Shown: positions 24,946-34,572 of the stretch, one piece after another
How positions within the stretch are numbered: the stretch's first letter is position 1
Layout of the letters: every line of letters starts with the position of its first letter
Source: JAPLIS01 sp963719415
GTDB lineage: Bacteria > Babelota > Babeliae > Babelales > Vermiphilaceae
DNA length: 64,000 bases
Direction: 5' to 3'
Assembly: GCA_963719415.1 (NCBI GenBank)
Contig: OY970383.1
Span: 1,302,001 to 1,366,000 of the forward strand
The notes under the pieces: generated by a model
Databases searched by the model: none
What the model was told of the DNA's origin: nothing
Seen by the model: only the letters and a program-made list of their open reading frames with translations
Made by a program: the position numbers and the translations under genes

Positions 24946-27021
24946 TTAAAAAGTTACCCCTATCTTAGTCCAAGCGCTCCATTGCCATACAAACGTGCCA
25001 AAGTCACATTCTCCGCCTACAGATACAAAAGGGGACGCTTTTTTACACTCATGAACGTAGCCAACAGAGCCAAAGAGCCTATGAGACATGATGAGCGGGT
25101 TTCCGGTGAGATCGATATCTGAGGGTGAAATAAAAAGAGGGTCAATAGATATTTTAACCTGATTTTCATCTGAATTGGTTTGATCAAATAGAGTTACTCT
25201 TGTAGGGTCTATAGCGTTATATTGGCTTGCTTGTGCAAAATGAGGGTTATCTACCATATAATTTTTGTCTTCATGGCCTTCCTGTTGACTGGTACCATGC
25301 GTAATGGTTGCATTACTATCTGATATTGGAAGAGGTATGGCAACTTGAGGCTGTTGAATTGGTGGTGGCGTGTTATTAGGATTGCTACTTGGTTTATAAC
25401 CAAAAGTATTGGCATCACCAAGAAGCACCCAATTGTTGCCATTGTTGCTGTTGAGGAGCGATGGGCAATGACAACTGGTTTTTATTTTTTCTTCAGTTTG
25501 CATCCAGAATGTATAGCCAAGATGGCTGGTAAAATTATTGTACTGGTAGCTAAGCCATGCAACAGCTTCGAGTTGAGCGTTGCACGATATTTTTATATTC
25601 TGTGTGGTAAGATTGGCAACGGGCGCCGTTGTATAATTGTATTGGTAGTTGGCAAATAGGGCATTATCATCATCTATTCCTGGGTCAAGGGTGCCGGTGA
25701 GGTGCATTATACCTCCTTCTACGATCGGTTTTAATTCTGCTGCTAGCATATAGCGACTTAAGGGTTTATCTTTGAGATCAAAGGTCCGTTGTTCGGTGGC
25801 ATTAAAAAGATGTGTTATTTGTAGATTGCCATTAAGTGCTAGAGTATGGTTTTCGTTCTCACTTTTCCAACAGTGCCAATCACCTTGTATGCCAGCTCCA
25901 CATTCCCAATGTTGTCCATTACCTAATTCTGGACCAAATAAAAGAGCGCTTGATCGGATACTGTTTTCAGTAGGAGCAGCACCTGTTAAGTAGAATCTGC
26001 AAGCACCAGTCTGATTATCTATAATGGTGTAGCCAAGATCAGTTCTGAGTTCATCAAAGCCATTTTTTGAGGTTGATGCATGTATGTTTCTATTTTTATC
26101 AAATGTGTGAAATAAAAGTGGGTTACGGGTGATAGTAATAAAGCCTGCACGATAGCGGCTATAGAGTGGGCTATCTGGATCCATGAAATTTTGGGTCAGT
26201 GCTGGTGGCGTGTGTCCAGTAAAAAAATCTAAGGCACGGGGAAAGAGATTTTCATCGGTGATTTCTTGAGGACTAAATCTACCTCTTTCTATAATGCTAT
26301 CGCTATTATTGATTACGCATTCTTGTGCATTTAGTTGCCATTTTGTATGGCTAAAAGGCCCGTATACTTTTAGGTAGAGGCCTTCTAGAAATGAGTCAAG
26401 ATTAAAAAATATATTAAAATTTACAAAAGCAGTCTGTATGCTTGGGGCAAGAGATACGGTGCTTTCAAAAGTGTCGCCAAGATAGAAATAATCAGCAAGT
26501 AACGCATGTTTATCTCTGCCGGGAACGTGACTTCCTTGGATGGAAAGAGTTTGTCCACACAAGTAATTACCAAAAAGAGCTTTTGCTGTTTTATCACTAT
26601 TCATACTTTGCTTATAAAAAAAGGTTATGTCGGTTAAAACATGATGATCATTATTTTCTGTCATAGAAAATTCTGGGGTAGTAAATCGAGACGGTTCCAG
26701 GCCTAGGGGTGCTGTGTTGATGATTGTCTGAAGTGGTTGGCATTGTTGTAAAGTAGCGCATCGTTGTTGAAATGATGGTGAAGCATTAAGATTAGTGCTA
26801 TTGGCACAAAATATAAGAGTAAACAGGCAATAGAGAAGGCAATAGTGTGTGCGGCTTTCACGCTTATTTGTCGGTAGATAGTCTAGCAAGAGATTGGGTG
26901 AAAGATTTGGCAGAAGAAGAAAGTCGATTTTTGTCAGATTAAATTTTATTAATGTGGTAGTTTTTAAATAGAGTATTCTAAGCATAGTTATAACCCTGTT
27001 TTTTTGTAGGTGAATTTTCAT
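24946..27021 (-). CDS. Large outer-membrane beta-barrel-like protein, 691 aa
   Basis: Paralogue of the 713-aa protein encoded just upstream (27028-29169). Shared blocks include KALFGNYLCGQTLSIQGSHV followed by ALLADYFYLGDTFES, RFSPQEI.ENLFPRALDFF, FDLKDKPLSRYMLAAE and the final FGSVGY...PFVSVGGECDFGTF. It ends WTKIGVTF, with the C-terminal aromatic typical of outer-membrane barrels, and the last 60 residues alternate polar and hydrophobic. A signal-like stretch (YCLLYCLFTLIFCANS) lies unusually late, at about residues 62-80. The start overlaps the upstream stop region, so translation is probably coupled; TTG 27027 is an alternative. Confidence 0.65.
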   Translation of the reverse strand: MKIHLQKNRVITMLRILYLKTTTLIKFNLTKIDFLLLPNLSPNLLLDYLPTNKRESRTHYCLLYCLFTLIFCANSTNLNASPSFQQRCATLQQCQPLQTIINTAPLGLEPSRFTTPEFSMTENNDHHVLTDITFFYKQSMNSDKTAKALFGNYLCGQTLSIQGSHVPGRDKHALLADYFYLGDTFESTVSLAPSIQTAFVNFNIFFNLDSFLEGLYLKVYGPFSHTKWQLNAQECVINNSDSIIERGRFSPQEITDENLFPRALDFFTGHTPPALTQNFMDPDSPLYSRYRAGFITITRNPLLFHTFDKNRNIHASTSKNGFDELRTDLGYTIIDNQTGACRFYLTGAAPTENSIRSSALLFGPELGNGQHWECGAGIQGDWHCWKSENENHTLALNGNLQITHLFNATEQRTFDLKDKPLSRYMLAAELKPIVEGGIMHLTGTLDPGIDDDNALFANYQYNYTTAPVANLTTQNIKISCNAQLEAVAWLSYQYNNFTSHLGYTFWMQTEEKIKTSCHCPSLLNSNNGNNWVLLGDANTFGYKPSSNPNNTPPPIQQPQVAIPLPISDSNATITHGTSQQEGHEDKNYMVDNPHFAQASQYNAIDPTRVTLFDQTNSDENQVKISIDPLFISPSDIDLTGNPLIMSHRLFGSVGYVHECKKASPFVSVGGECDFGTFVWQWSAWTKIGVTF

Positions 27022-27027
27022 TTTCAA

Positions 27028-29169
27028 TTAAAAAGAGAGACCAACTTTAACCCATACTCCCCACTTGCTGAGTGCATAATTAAGCTCGCATGTGTGATCA
27101 TTATAATGAGTAGTAGATCCAAACTCTATTTCTCCTCCCACGCCAACATAAGGGGCAATAGTATAGCAATCAAAATTGTATCCTATAGCGCCAAACAGCT
27201 TATGTGACATGTGCTTCTGTTTTGGATTAATGAGTATATCAGATGGACTTAAAAAAATGGGGTCTACAGAGATCATTGTTTGTCGCAGCGCTCCATTAAT
27301 CGCAGGGATATTTGTATTGGAGAGCCATGTTGTGTTGCCGCCAGCAGCACGAGCAGTAGCAAATTGAACATTATCGGATCCTCCATTGAGTTCTCCAGCC
27401 ATAGGAGGAAGCAAAGGATCGGGAAAGCTTTCCTGTCCTCCTGATTGAAACGGAAGACTTTGAGCATGAGCATTAGTACCCGTCTGAATTATTGCACCTG
27501 ATTGTGATGCTGCTATTGCAAGAGCTTGTCCTGCTGATTCAGGATCCACTACGTTTTGGGGTGGAGAATAATCAAGGATTGGAAAATAACTAAAAACAAG
27601 CGCATCTCCATGGGCTGCCCAATAGGGTTCTGATTCTAAGCGCGACTTGCTCGTACAAGTAATTTTCTCTGCTGTCTGAAGCCATAAGTTATAACCAAGA
27701 TCAAAAGCGAATCCATGAGCCAGGTAGTTAAGCCATACGGTCGCATCTATTTGAGCATTGATAGAAACAGAGACTTGTTTAGCGGTGAGATTACCAATAG
27801 GAGCAAACCTGTTATCGAATTGAAATCCAGCTTTATGATCACCTAATGGCAAGTTATTTATGAATCCATTTATTGCTTGTCGTTGTACTGATCCAGAGAG
27901 CTCATTAAGTCCACCGTTGTCAACAGGCATATGTTTAGCAGCAAGCATATAGCGACTTAACGGTTTATCTTTTAAGTCAAAACTACGGAATTCTTTGGCG
28001 CTACACAGATGAGTGATTTGTGCATCAGCGCAGATACTCATTTGCTGATTTTCATTACAATTTTGCCATAATTGATAGTGGCCAGAAAAACCGACTCCAA
28101 ATTCAACATGATTACCATTGTCTATGATAGGATGAAAAAGTGAACAACGCTTTTTATGCATAAAAGAAGGAATAGCGCCGGCAAGATAGATTCCCAAGTG
28201 GCTGTTTTCAGCTTGCCAAAAATCATAACCAAGTTCATATCTTATTTCTGAAAGGCCATGCATACGCGTATCTTGGCAGTTAAAGAGAGGAAATAAGAGT
28301 CCTTCTCGGGTAATGGGAAAGTCTGCAACTGGATCAGTTCCTATTACTCCTGTTTGGGGTGGCTCGATAGGCTCTGGAGTAAAGCCGGCAAAAAATGAGA
28401 GTGCATCAGGTAATAGATTTTCAGCGGGTACTTCAAGTGGGCTAAATCTTCCTGCAGCAACGGTGTTATGATTATCTCCATTATCTTGGCCATCACCCTC
28501 GCTATTATTTTGATTTTGAGTAGTTACTCTTTGTTCTTTTGCAGCAAGATTCCACTTGCTGTATACATAGGGGAGGCTCACCCGTGCATAGAGGCCGGGA
28601 ACTACATTATTGCTTTGGGCGTATAGATTAACATTAACGACGCTTGTTGCGATAGTTGGATTAAAAGATATCAAGCTTTCGTAAGTGTCAGGGAGATAAA
28701 AATAGTCGGCAAGGAGGGCTTTGGGATTACGGTCGGCTACATGGGTTCCTTGAATTAAAAGTCTATCACAGGCATCATTTAACAGTGTATTGCCAAAAAG
28801 AGCATGGGTAATGGAAGCAGGGTTTATGCTCTGATTATAACTGCCCGTTGCAGAAACGAAAAGGTTGCTCTTGCTTCCAAAAATTCGAGAAGGAACAGGA
28901 CCAAGTAAAAGATCGTCATAAGCGGGAAATTGATTTTCAAGGTCATAGTATGCATGAGTAATAACGCCAGGAGATTCCCCGCTTATTTTTTGTGCTCCAT
29001 TCAGTCCGGGTGAACGTATTTTAAATGCATTAGTAACGGGTTCCATAGGGATAGGCGGCATCGGGGTCAGGTTTGGTAAAGCTTTGATATTTGTTGTTAA
29101 AAAACAGAGACTACTCATTATATAGAGGTTGATTATCAGCGCGTAATATAGGGTAGAAAATTTTTTCAT
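27028..29169 (-). CDS. Large outer-membrane beta-barrel-like protein, 713 aa
   Basis: It begins with a signal peptide (MKKFSTLYYALIINLYIMSS, then LCFLTTNIKA) and ends KWGVWVKVGLSF, the terminal Phe and alternating pattern expected for a beta-barrel. Regularly spaced aromatic strands (YELGYDFWQAENSHLGIYL, FAFDLGYNLWLQTAEKI) support the fold. It shares many blocks with the downstream paralogue and with the fragment at the right edge (63773-64000). Three members in 64 kb point to an expanded surface-protein family. Porin, adhesin and unknown transport roles are all possible. It is transcribed away from the coiled-coil gene at 29462. Confidence 0.68.
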   Translation of the reverse strand: MKKFSTLYYALIINLYIMSSLCFLTTNIKALPNLTPMPPIPMEPVTNAFKIRSPGLNGAQKISGESPGVITHAYYDLENQFPAYDDLLLGPVPSRIFGSKSNLFVSATGSYNQSINPASITHALFGNTLLNDACDRLLIQGTHVADRNPKALLADYFYLPDTYESLISFNPTIATSVVNVNLYAQSNNVVPGLYARVSLPYVYSKWNLAAKEQRVTTQNQNNSEGDGQDNGDNHNTVAAGRFSPLEVPAENLLPDALSFFAGFTPEPIEPPQTGVIGTDPVADFPITREGLLFPLFNCQDTRMHGLSEIRYELGYDFWQAENSHLGIYLAGAIPSFMHKKRCSLFHPIIDNGNHVEFGVGFSGHYQLWQNCNENQQMSICADAQITHLCSAKEFRSFDLKDKPLSRYMLAAKHMPVDNGGLNELSGSVQRQAINGFINNLPLGDHKAGFQFDNRFAPIGNLTAKQVSVSINAQIDATVWLNYLAHGFAFDLGYNLWLQTAEKITCTSKSRLESEPYWAAHGDALVFSYFPILDYSPPQNVVDPESAGQALAIAASQSGAIIQTGTNAHAQSLPFQSGGQESFPDPLLPPMAGELNGGSDNVQFATARAAGGNTTWLSNTNIPAINGALRQTMISVDPIFLSPSDILINPKQKHMSHKLFGAIGYNFDCYTIAPYVGVGGEIEFGSTTHYNDHTCELNYALSKWGVWVKVGLSF

Positions 29170-29461
29170 ATATAACTTACCTATTTTGATACTTATTATT
29201 AAATATATTTTTTTACGTTATATTTTTTGCACATATATTTTTTGTATATCTTTTGTAAGAATACAAAAGTAGTAAAATTAAAAGATATAGTTTTTATTTT
29301 ATGTCTATTTTTTTTAGAATTATCATAATTTATTAAAAGCTATTCTTGTTGTTTTATATCTGGTTTTTATAGAATTATTGTATATAAAGTTTGGTTGTTA
29401 CTTGGGTAAACCGTGTTTAGGGTAAAATTTTTATATAAAAGTGTCTAAAAAAGGATGGGTA

Positions 29462-30427
29462 ATGAATATACAATGCAAGAATTTAGGTAAGAGTCTCGGG
29501 TTTATGATACTGGTGGTAACTATTTCAGGACAGCTTGTATGTTGGGAAAGATGTACAAAAAGAGGGAAAAAAAATCGTATCAATCAACAGATAGCAGAAT
29601 TTAATGACTTGATGTTGGAAAATCCGGTAGAAACAGGTGATGATGGTGCTATTAAAAGAAGTTTGCAAGAAAATAAAGAGTTAGCAGATCGGTTACGTTC
29701 GGTTACTGATGCCCTTGAGGAACATGGTTTTTCCGTCTCAAGTCCTTTAATTGAAAAACAGTATGATGAGTTATCAGAAAAAAGGGGAACAGCCGCATCG
29801 GTTGCGCGTGAATTTGAAAAACAGGCAGATTCGTTACGAGATCAACTTAAAGAAAAAAAAGAAGAAGTTAAGGGTATGCAGCAGTCAATCGCATTGGCTG
29901 ATAAAGCAACGCAGGATGAACGCAATCTTCTTGCACAAGAAATGAAATCCGCCTTAGCAGAGAAAGAAAAATCGTTATCTGAAGCTAAAAAAGAAATCGA
30001 TAAGTTAAAAGAAGAGTTGCACGAAGTATTAGAAAAACAAGAGCTTGAGAAAAAAGAAGAGCTTGAGAAAAAAGAAGAGCTTGAGAAAAAAGAAGATTTA
30101 GAGAAAGAAGAAGATTTAGAGAAAGAAGAAGTTCAAGAGGGGTCCGAGCAGGAAGAACCAGAGTCAGGACATGAACAAGAAGTAGAAGAAGAGATTGGGT
30201 TAGAGCAAGAGTCTGAGAAAGAGAATGAGCTTGGAAAAGAAGAAGTTTTAGAAGAGGGATTTGAACAGAAGATGCCAGAAGAAGAGTTTGAGCAAGAGGA
30301 AGAAGCACAAGGGCAAGAAATAGAAAAAGATAGTGAGCTTGAAAAGGATAGTGAGCTTGAGAAAGAAGACGGTTTGATGGAAGAAAATATGCTAGAAGAA
30401 GATTCTGAACAAGAAGAACACGCATAA
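29462..30427 (+). CDS. Secreted Glu-rich coiled-coil protein (paralogue of 62265)
   Basis: The ATG at 29462 follows AAAAAAGGATGGGTA. A signal peptide around GLVMILVVTISGQLVCW-type sequence (SLGFMILVVTISGQLVCW) is followed by a basic patch and a long coiled coil. Blocks FNDLMLENPV, RSLQENKELADRL, GFSVSSPLIEKQYDELSE and QSIALADKA are shared with the 442-aa protein at 62265. The last 110 residues are nearly all Glu, Lys, Gln and Leu, with ELEKKE repeats near residues 197-215. Long stop-free frames on the opposite strand are a result of this composition. Function unknown. Confidence 0.75.
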   Translation: MNIQCKNLGKSLGFMILVVTISGQLVCWERCTKRGKKNRINQQIAEFNDLMLENPVETGDDGAIKRSLQENKELADRLRSVTDALEEHGFSVSSPLIEKQYDELSEKRGTAASVAREFEKQADSLRDQLKEKKEEVKGMQQSIALADKATQDERNLLAQEMKSALAEKEKSLSEAKKEIDKLKEELHEVLEKQELEKKEELEKKEELEKKEDLEKEEDLEKEEVQEGSEQEEPESGHEQEVEEEIGLEQESEKENELGKEEVLEEGFEQKMPEEEFEQEEEAQGQEIEKDSELEKDSELEKEDGLMEENMLEEDSEQEEHA

Positions 30428-30522
30428 GCGTTAGAAAAAGAGCGAGAAGAGTAGCTTGTTTGGAGTTGAGAAATAAAAAAAGTTTTAGTAAAAAGAAAAA
30501 TGTAGGTGAGTATACGTTATTT

Positions 30523-30566
30523 AGTTGGGCAGAGGGCGGTTTAAATACACCACCCTTTGCCCAACT
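30523..30566 (+). terminator. Terminator-like hairpin after the coiled-coil gene
   Basis: AGTTGGGC-AGAGGG-CGGT pairs with ACC-A-CCCTTTGCCCAACT around TTAAATAC, with TTTGT following. It lies 96 bp after the stop codon. Confidence 0.55.
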
Positions 30567-30972
30567 TTGTATCATGAGTACGAGATCCCCGCTCAGATCG
30601 GTGGGGGAAAAAATTGCGGTTTGGTATTAGATGCGTCGCATGAGTTTTTTGCTGACTGTTATGTATTTTTATAGCAACAAAACTTTGCTCTTATAATAGA
30701 GCAAGAATATAACCAGTTTTATAAAAATAGCAATAGTCTCTTTATTGTTTGAACACCCACCAAAAAAAGGTTAGCCTGTTGCTGTTTTTTGACCTAAGAA
30801 ATTTGCAAAAAAATAGCTTCAATAGTGCTTTTTTTAAAAGAAATCTAAAGTGCTTTTTTTAAAAGAAATCTAACCAATTAAAAAAGAGTACTATGAAGCT
30901 AACTACAACAACGTCATCTCATCACTACGCTACAGGCCAAGCCTTGATAGTCTCACTAGTAAAACTAGTGGA
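30567..30972. other. Intergenic stretch without a gene
   Basis: Contains an imperfect hairpin (GATCCCCGCTCAGATCGGTG, 30583-30602) and a tandem pair of a 25-bp motif built around GTGCTTTTTTTAAAAGAAAT (30825-30872). The element GCGGTTTGGTATTAG at 30615 recurs near 36790. No open frame of interest and no RNA gene was found. Confidence 0.4.
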
Positions 30973-31554
30973 TTACTTGTCTTCATTTACAAAAAAGGCC
31001 GTAAAATGCTGACCGCTTAGACCGAGCTCCCGTTTATTAAGATATTTAACTAATAATTCAGCGGTGTCTATTGTTTCACCTTTTTCATAAGGAGTATCTT
31101 TTATTCGTGGTTTATCCCAACCAGTTTTTTGTTTGATTGATTCTAAAATATCACTATATATATCATCAGGATTAACAGAAATGATGAAAGGTTTATCAGT
31201 TGTTGTGGTTACAATCATCCGTTTTGGGTGCATTAAACCATGCTTTCTAAACGTGTTTTCTTCTACTGCATAGCCTGCTACGAGAGAAGTTGGGCCATCA
31301 AGTAATTTTTCTATTAAGTAATTATATATTTGTTGTTCTCGTATTGAAATAGGCTTAAAAAGTGGAATAGAAGGTTTTATTGGCGGTTGCATCCTTGGAA
31401 GTAAGGCTACAGGGAAGTACGGTCGAATAACAGGGCCAGATAAGAAGTCTTTGCATTCTTTTCGAAATAACGCACGTTCTATACAGGCTTTAGCCGATGT
31501 AACGTTGAGAGTTATGGCAAGAGCTAAAAATATTTTTATTTGAAACTTTTTCAT
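30973..31554 (-). CDS. Secreted protein with a diverged ubiquitin-like domain (copy 1)
   Basis: Signal peptide (MKKFQIKIFLALAITLNVTS-AKA), a Pro-rich middle (PVALLPRMQPPIKPSIPLF) and a C-terminal domain homologous to that of the neighbour at 31885. In that domain ISVNPDDIYSDILESIKQKT followed by GWDK is identical between the two, but here the TGKT of ubiquitin has become TDKP and an insert lies after GWDK. The first 100 residues are almost identical to copy 2, so the genes are a recent tandem duplication with divergence confined to the C-terminal half. There is no C-terminal Gly-Gly. A role in host contact is inference. Confidence 0.7.
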   Translation of the reverse strand: MKKFQIKIFLALAITLNVTSAKACIERALFRKECKDFLSGPVIRPYFPVALLPRMQPPIKPSIPLFKPISIREQQIYNYLIEKLLDGPTSLVAGYAVEENTFRKHGLMHPKRMIVTTTTDKPFIISVNPDDIYSDILESIKQKTGWDKPRIKDTPYEKGETIDTAELLVKYLNKRELGLSGQHFTAFFVNEDK

Positions 31555-32733
31555 ATTAAATCCTGCTTTTAAGATTATTGTTATAGTAAGATTTTGTTAC
31601 TTTTTATGATACCAAAGAATCTTAAAAGAGCAATAAAAAGAATGTTTTTGAAAATAGTGTATAATTTTATTAATTTTTTATATTTTTTGTTTATTTTACC
31701 GAGTCAAGTTTGTTTTTGGTCCCCTTGTTTAGTTAAAAAAACAAGGATAAATCAGCTTATTCGTTACTACGCATAAGTCCTGTAGTAAGTTTGAACAAAT
31801 GTGGGGCCTCGTCGCCAGACAGGTAAAAGAAAGGGGGGATTTTTAATACGCTCTGCACTATAATATGAATTAAGGTTGTTTTTGTTATTTTAGCACCCAG
31901 AAAATGGTTGGCATACTGTTGCCTTTGTTAAGATATTCAGCTAATAATTTAGTGGTTTTCATTTTTTTATTATCAGCTAATATACGTAGTTTATCCCAAC
32001 CAGTCTTTTGTTTGATTGATTCTAAGATATCACTATAGATATCATCAGGATTAACAGAAATGGTGAAAGTTTTTCCAGTTGTTGTTTTTGCTATCATCCC
32101 TTTTGGTTGCATTAAGCCATGCTTTCTAAACGTGTTTTTTTCTACAGCATACCCTGCTACGAGAGAAGTTGGGCCATCAAGTAATTTTTCTATTAAGTAA
32201 TTATATATTTGTTGTTCTCGTATTGAAATAGGCTTAAAAAGTGGAATAGAAGGTTTTATTGGCGGTTGCATCCTTGGAAGTAAGGCTACAGGGAAGTACG
32301 GTCGAATAACAGGGCCAGATAAGAAGTCTTTGCATTCTTTTCGAAATAACGCACGTTCTATACAGGCTTTAGCCGATGTAACGTTGAGAGTTATGGCAAG
32401 AGCTAAAAATATTTTTATTTGAAACTTTTTCATATTAAATCCTGCTTTTAAGATTATTGTTATAGTAAGATTTTGTTACTTTTTATGATACCAAAGAATC
32501 TTAAAAGAGCAATAAAAAGAATGTTTTTGAAAATAGTGTATAATTTTATTAATTTTTTATATTTTTTGTTTATTTTTACCGAGTCAAGTTTGTTTTTGGT
32601 CCCCTTGTTTAGTTAAAAAAACAAGGATAAATCAGCTTATTCGTTACTACGCATAAGTCCTGTAGTAAGTTTGAACAAATGTGGGGCCTCGTCGCCAGAC
32701 AGGTAAAAGAAAGGGGGGATTTTTAATACGCTC
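31262..32733. repeat. Tandem duplication of about 880 bp period
   Basis: The segments 31262-31853 and 32141-32733 are almost identical, covering the 5' parts of both ubiquitin-like genes and their shared upstream regions. Each upstream region ends in a MITE-type end (GGGGGGATTTTTAATACGCT). The intergenic parts 31555-31884 and 32434-32847 contain only this duplicated leader: a probable promoter region, ACAAGGATAAATCAGCTTAT, and GGGGCCTCGTCGCCAGACAGG. No other gene is seen there. Confidence 0.8.
31885..32433 (-). CDS. Secreted protein with a ubiquitin-like domain (copy 2)
   Basis: A 182-aa protein with a signal peptide (residues 1-22) and a Pro-rich spacer, then a C-terminal domain from about residue 113. 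There, 30 residues beginning KTTTGKTFTISVNPDD align without gaps to eukaryotic ubiquitin residues 6-35 (KTLTGKTITLEVEPSD...), with 13 identities including TGKT, Val17, Pro19, Asp21, Ile30, Lys33 and Gly35. The remainder keeps LRILA-x-x-K-K-M, LAEYL and a final FWVLK strand, parallel to RLIFAGKQL, LSDYN and LHLVLR. There is no Gly-Gly tail, so conjugation is unlikely; mimicry of ubiquitin is plausible. Confidence 0.75.
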   Translation of the reverse strand: MKKFQIKIFLALAITLNVTSAKACIERALFRKECKDFLSGPVIRPYFPVALLPRMQPPIKPSIPLFKPISIREQQIYNYLIEKLLDGPTSLVAGYAVEKNTFRKHGLMQPKGMIAKTTTGKTFTISVNPDDIYSDILESIKQKTGWDKLRILADNKKMKTTKLLAEYLNKGNSMPTIFWVLK

Positions 32734-32847
32734 TGCTATAGATACAAAAAACTCCCCCTTTTAGCCTGGGCAGTATATTGCTATACTGATAATAAGATTG
32801 TTTATATTTTAATAATTTTTTTATATTTTTTTATGTAATGGATAGGC

Positions 32848-33993
32848 GTGAAGATAGCGGTATTAGTATCAGGCGGGGTTGATAGTTCTGTTGCCTTGCG
32901 ACTTTTGCAGCAGCAGGGGCATGATGTCACCGCGTTTTATCTTAAAATTTGGCTTGAAGATGAATTAATGTATCTTGGGGATCAGTGTCCCTGGCAAGAT
33001 GATCTTTCTTTTGTGAAATCAGTCTGTGAGTCTGCAGGGGTACCATTAGAAGTAGTCTCTCTGCAAAAAGAGTATCATGAGCAGGTGGTACATTATACTA
33101 TTGCTGAAATTAAGGCGGGTAGAACCCCTAATCCAGACATGCTCTGCAATCAGCGTATTAAGTTTGGTCTTTTTTTTAATGCTCTTGATGCTAATACATC
33201 TGTACGCTATGACAAAATAGCAACTGGTCATTATGCTCATGTTTTTCAAAAAAACGGCCGATTTTGTCTAAAACAAGCGCCGGACACTATTAAAGATCAG
33301 ACTTATTTTTTATCTCAATTGAGTCAAGAACAGTTAAGTCGGGCCAGTTTCCCTCTGGGTCTTTTGTGTAAAAGTGAAGTTAGAGCTCTTGCTCATCAAT
33401 TTAATTTAATTAATAAAGACAGAAAAGATAGTCAAGGAATCTGCTTTTTAGGAAAATTAAAATTTAAAGATTTCGTTAAGCATTATTTGGGAGAATCTCT
33501 GGGTTCTATAATAGAAATGGAGACAGGGAAAATAGTGGGCACTCATGCGGGAGCATGGTTTTTTACTATTGGTCAGCGGCAGGGGCTTGGTTTAGCAGGT
33601 GGGCCTTGGTACGTAGTAGCAAAAAGTATGATACATAATGAGGTCTATCTTTCTCGGCACTATTATGCAGCAGATAAGCAGCGGAATGTTTTTTCGGTCA
33701 GTGCTTGTAATTGGATATCTTATATACCCAAATCGGGGCCGATAAAGGTGAAAATGCGTCATGGCCCACAAGTACATGATGCTTTGATAGCGTTATATAA
33801 TAATAATGAAAAAGCTGATATTTTTCTCAGTCAAGATGATCAGGGTATAGCAGCAGGTCAGTTTGCGGTATTTTATAATGATGATGGTGTTTGTATCGGT
33901 GGTGGCGTTATGGAGATAGGCAGCCGTGCGCTGGATAGTGTTATTAAAGATGATATAGGTGAAGATAGTCTGATTGGTAGCAGCTATGAGTAA
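32848..33993 (+). CDS. mnmA: tRNA-specific 2-thiouridylase MnmA
   Basis: MnmA puts sulfur on U34 of Glu, Gln and Lys tRNAs. The PP-loop SGGVDSS is at residues 8-14, and the two catalytic cysteines are Cys100 (DMLCNQRIKFG) and Cys199 (GICFLG). GHYAHV, KDQTYFLS and FTIGQRQGLGLAGGPWYV are all standard. The start is a GTG at 32848. Length 381 aa is slightly above average owing to the C-terminus. It overlaps the next gene by 8 bp (ATGAGTAA), indicating an operon. Confidence 0.95.
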   Translation: MKIAVLVSGGVDSSVALRLLQQQGHDVTAFYLKIWLEDELMYLGDQCPWQDDLSFVKSVCESAGVPLEVVSLQKEYHEQVVHYTIAEIKAGRTPNPDMLCNQRIKFGLFFNALDANTSVRYDKIATGHYAHVFQKNGRFCLKQAPDTIKDQTYFLSQLSQEQLSRASFPLGLLCKSEVRALAHQFNLINKDRKDSQGICFLGKLKFKDFVKHYLGESLGSIIEMETGKIVGTHAGAWFFTIGQRQGLGLAGGPWYVVAKSMIHNEVYLSRHYYAADKQRNVFSVSACNWISYIPKSGPIKVKMRHGPQVHDALIALYNNNEKADIFLSQDDQGIAAGQFAVFYNDDGVCIGGGVMEIGSRALDSVIKDDIGEDSLIGSSYE

Positions 33994-34570
33994 CTATTTT
34001 TTTGATCAGATTCCTGCTCATCAAAAGAGGCTGACGCTTTCTACGAGTCTTACGTTGCTACGAATTATTCTTTCTCCTGTATTAGTAGCATGCATGGCTA
34101 ATGGTTGGTGGTCCTTAGCGTTTTTAGTTTTTATAACAGCAGCTTTGAGCGATCTTTTAGATGGTTTTTTGGCTCGGTTACGTAACGAACAGACGTTGTT
34201 GGGAGCTTGCTTAGATCCAATAGCCGACAAAATATTTATAATTTCTTCTTTTGCAACAGTTGCTTTTATACAAACGCCTTTGTTTACTATTCCCGGCTGG
34301 TTTATTTGGTTGATGTTACTCAAAGAGATAGCGCTTATATTGGGAATATCGGTACTTTATTTTGTTGGTTTGCGTATAGATATAAAGCCAACGATATTGA
34401 GTAAAACAACGACTGCTGTGCAGTTGTTGTTTATTGGATGGCTTTTTATAGTCTATTTTTTTAATTGGTTGCCACTTAAAACGTATTATGTGTTGCTTGG
34501 TTCGGTAGTAGTTATGACGTGTATGACATTGTTCCAGTATGCTTATATTGGGTTTTTTAGGAGACGTTAA
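33986..34570 (+). CDS. pgsA: CDP-alcohol phosphatidyltransferase (PgsA-type)
   Basis: An integral membrane enzyme that most likely makes phosphatidylglycerol phosphate from CDP-diacylglycerol. The full CDP-alcohol motif D-x2-DG-x2-AR-x8-G-x3-D-x3-D is present in DLLDGFLARLR...GACLDPIADK. Several hydrophobic segments follow. The ATG at 33986 is preferred over an upstream TTG because it overlaps the mnmA stop in the usual coupled way. At 194 aa it is typical of PgsA. The exact head group is inferred from general similarity (TLSTSLTLLRIILSPVLV is PgsA-like). Confidence 0.85.
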   Translation: MSNYFFDQIPAHQKRLTLSTSLTLLRIILSPVLVACMANGWWSLAFLVFITAALSDLLDGFLARLRNEQTLLGACLDPIADKIFIISSFATVAFIQTPLFTIPGWFIWLMLLKEIALILGISVLYFVGLRIDIKPTILSKTTTAVQLLFIGWLFIVYFFNWLPLKTYYVLLGSVVVMTCMTLFQYAYIGFFRRR

Positions 34571-34572
34571 TT

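Noticed and set aside
29985..30575. Minus-strand Leu-rich frame of 196 residues
   Set aside because: Complement of the Glu-rich tail of the 29462 protein.
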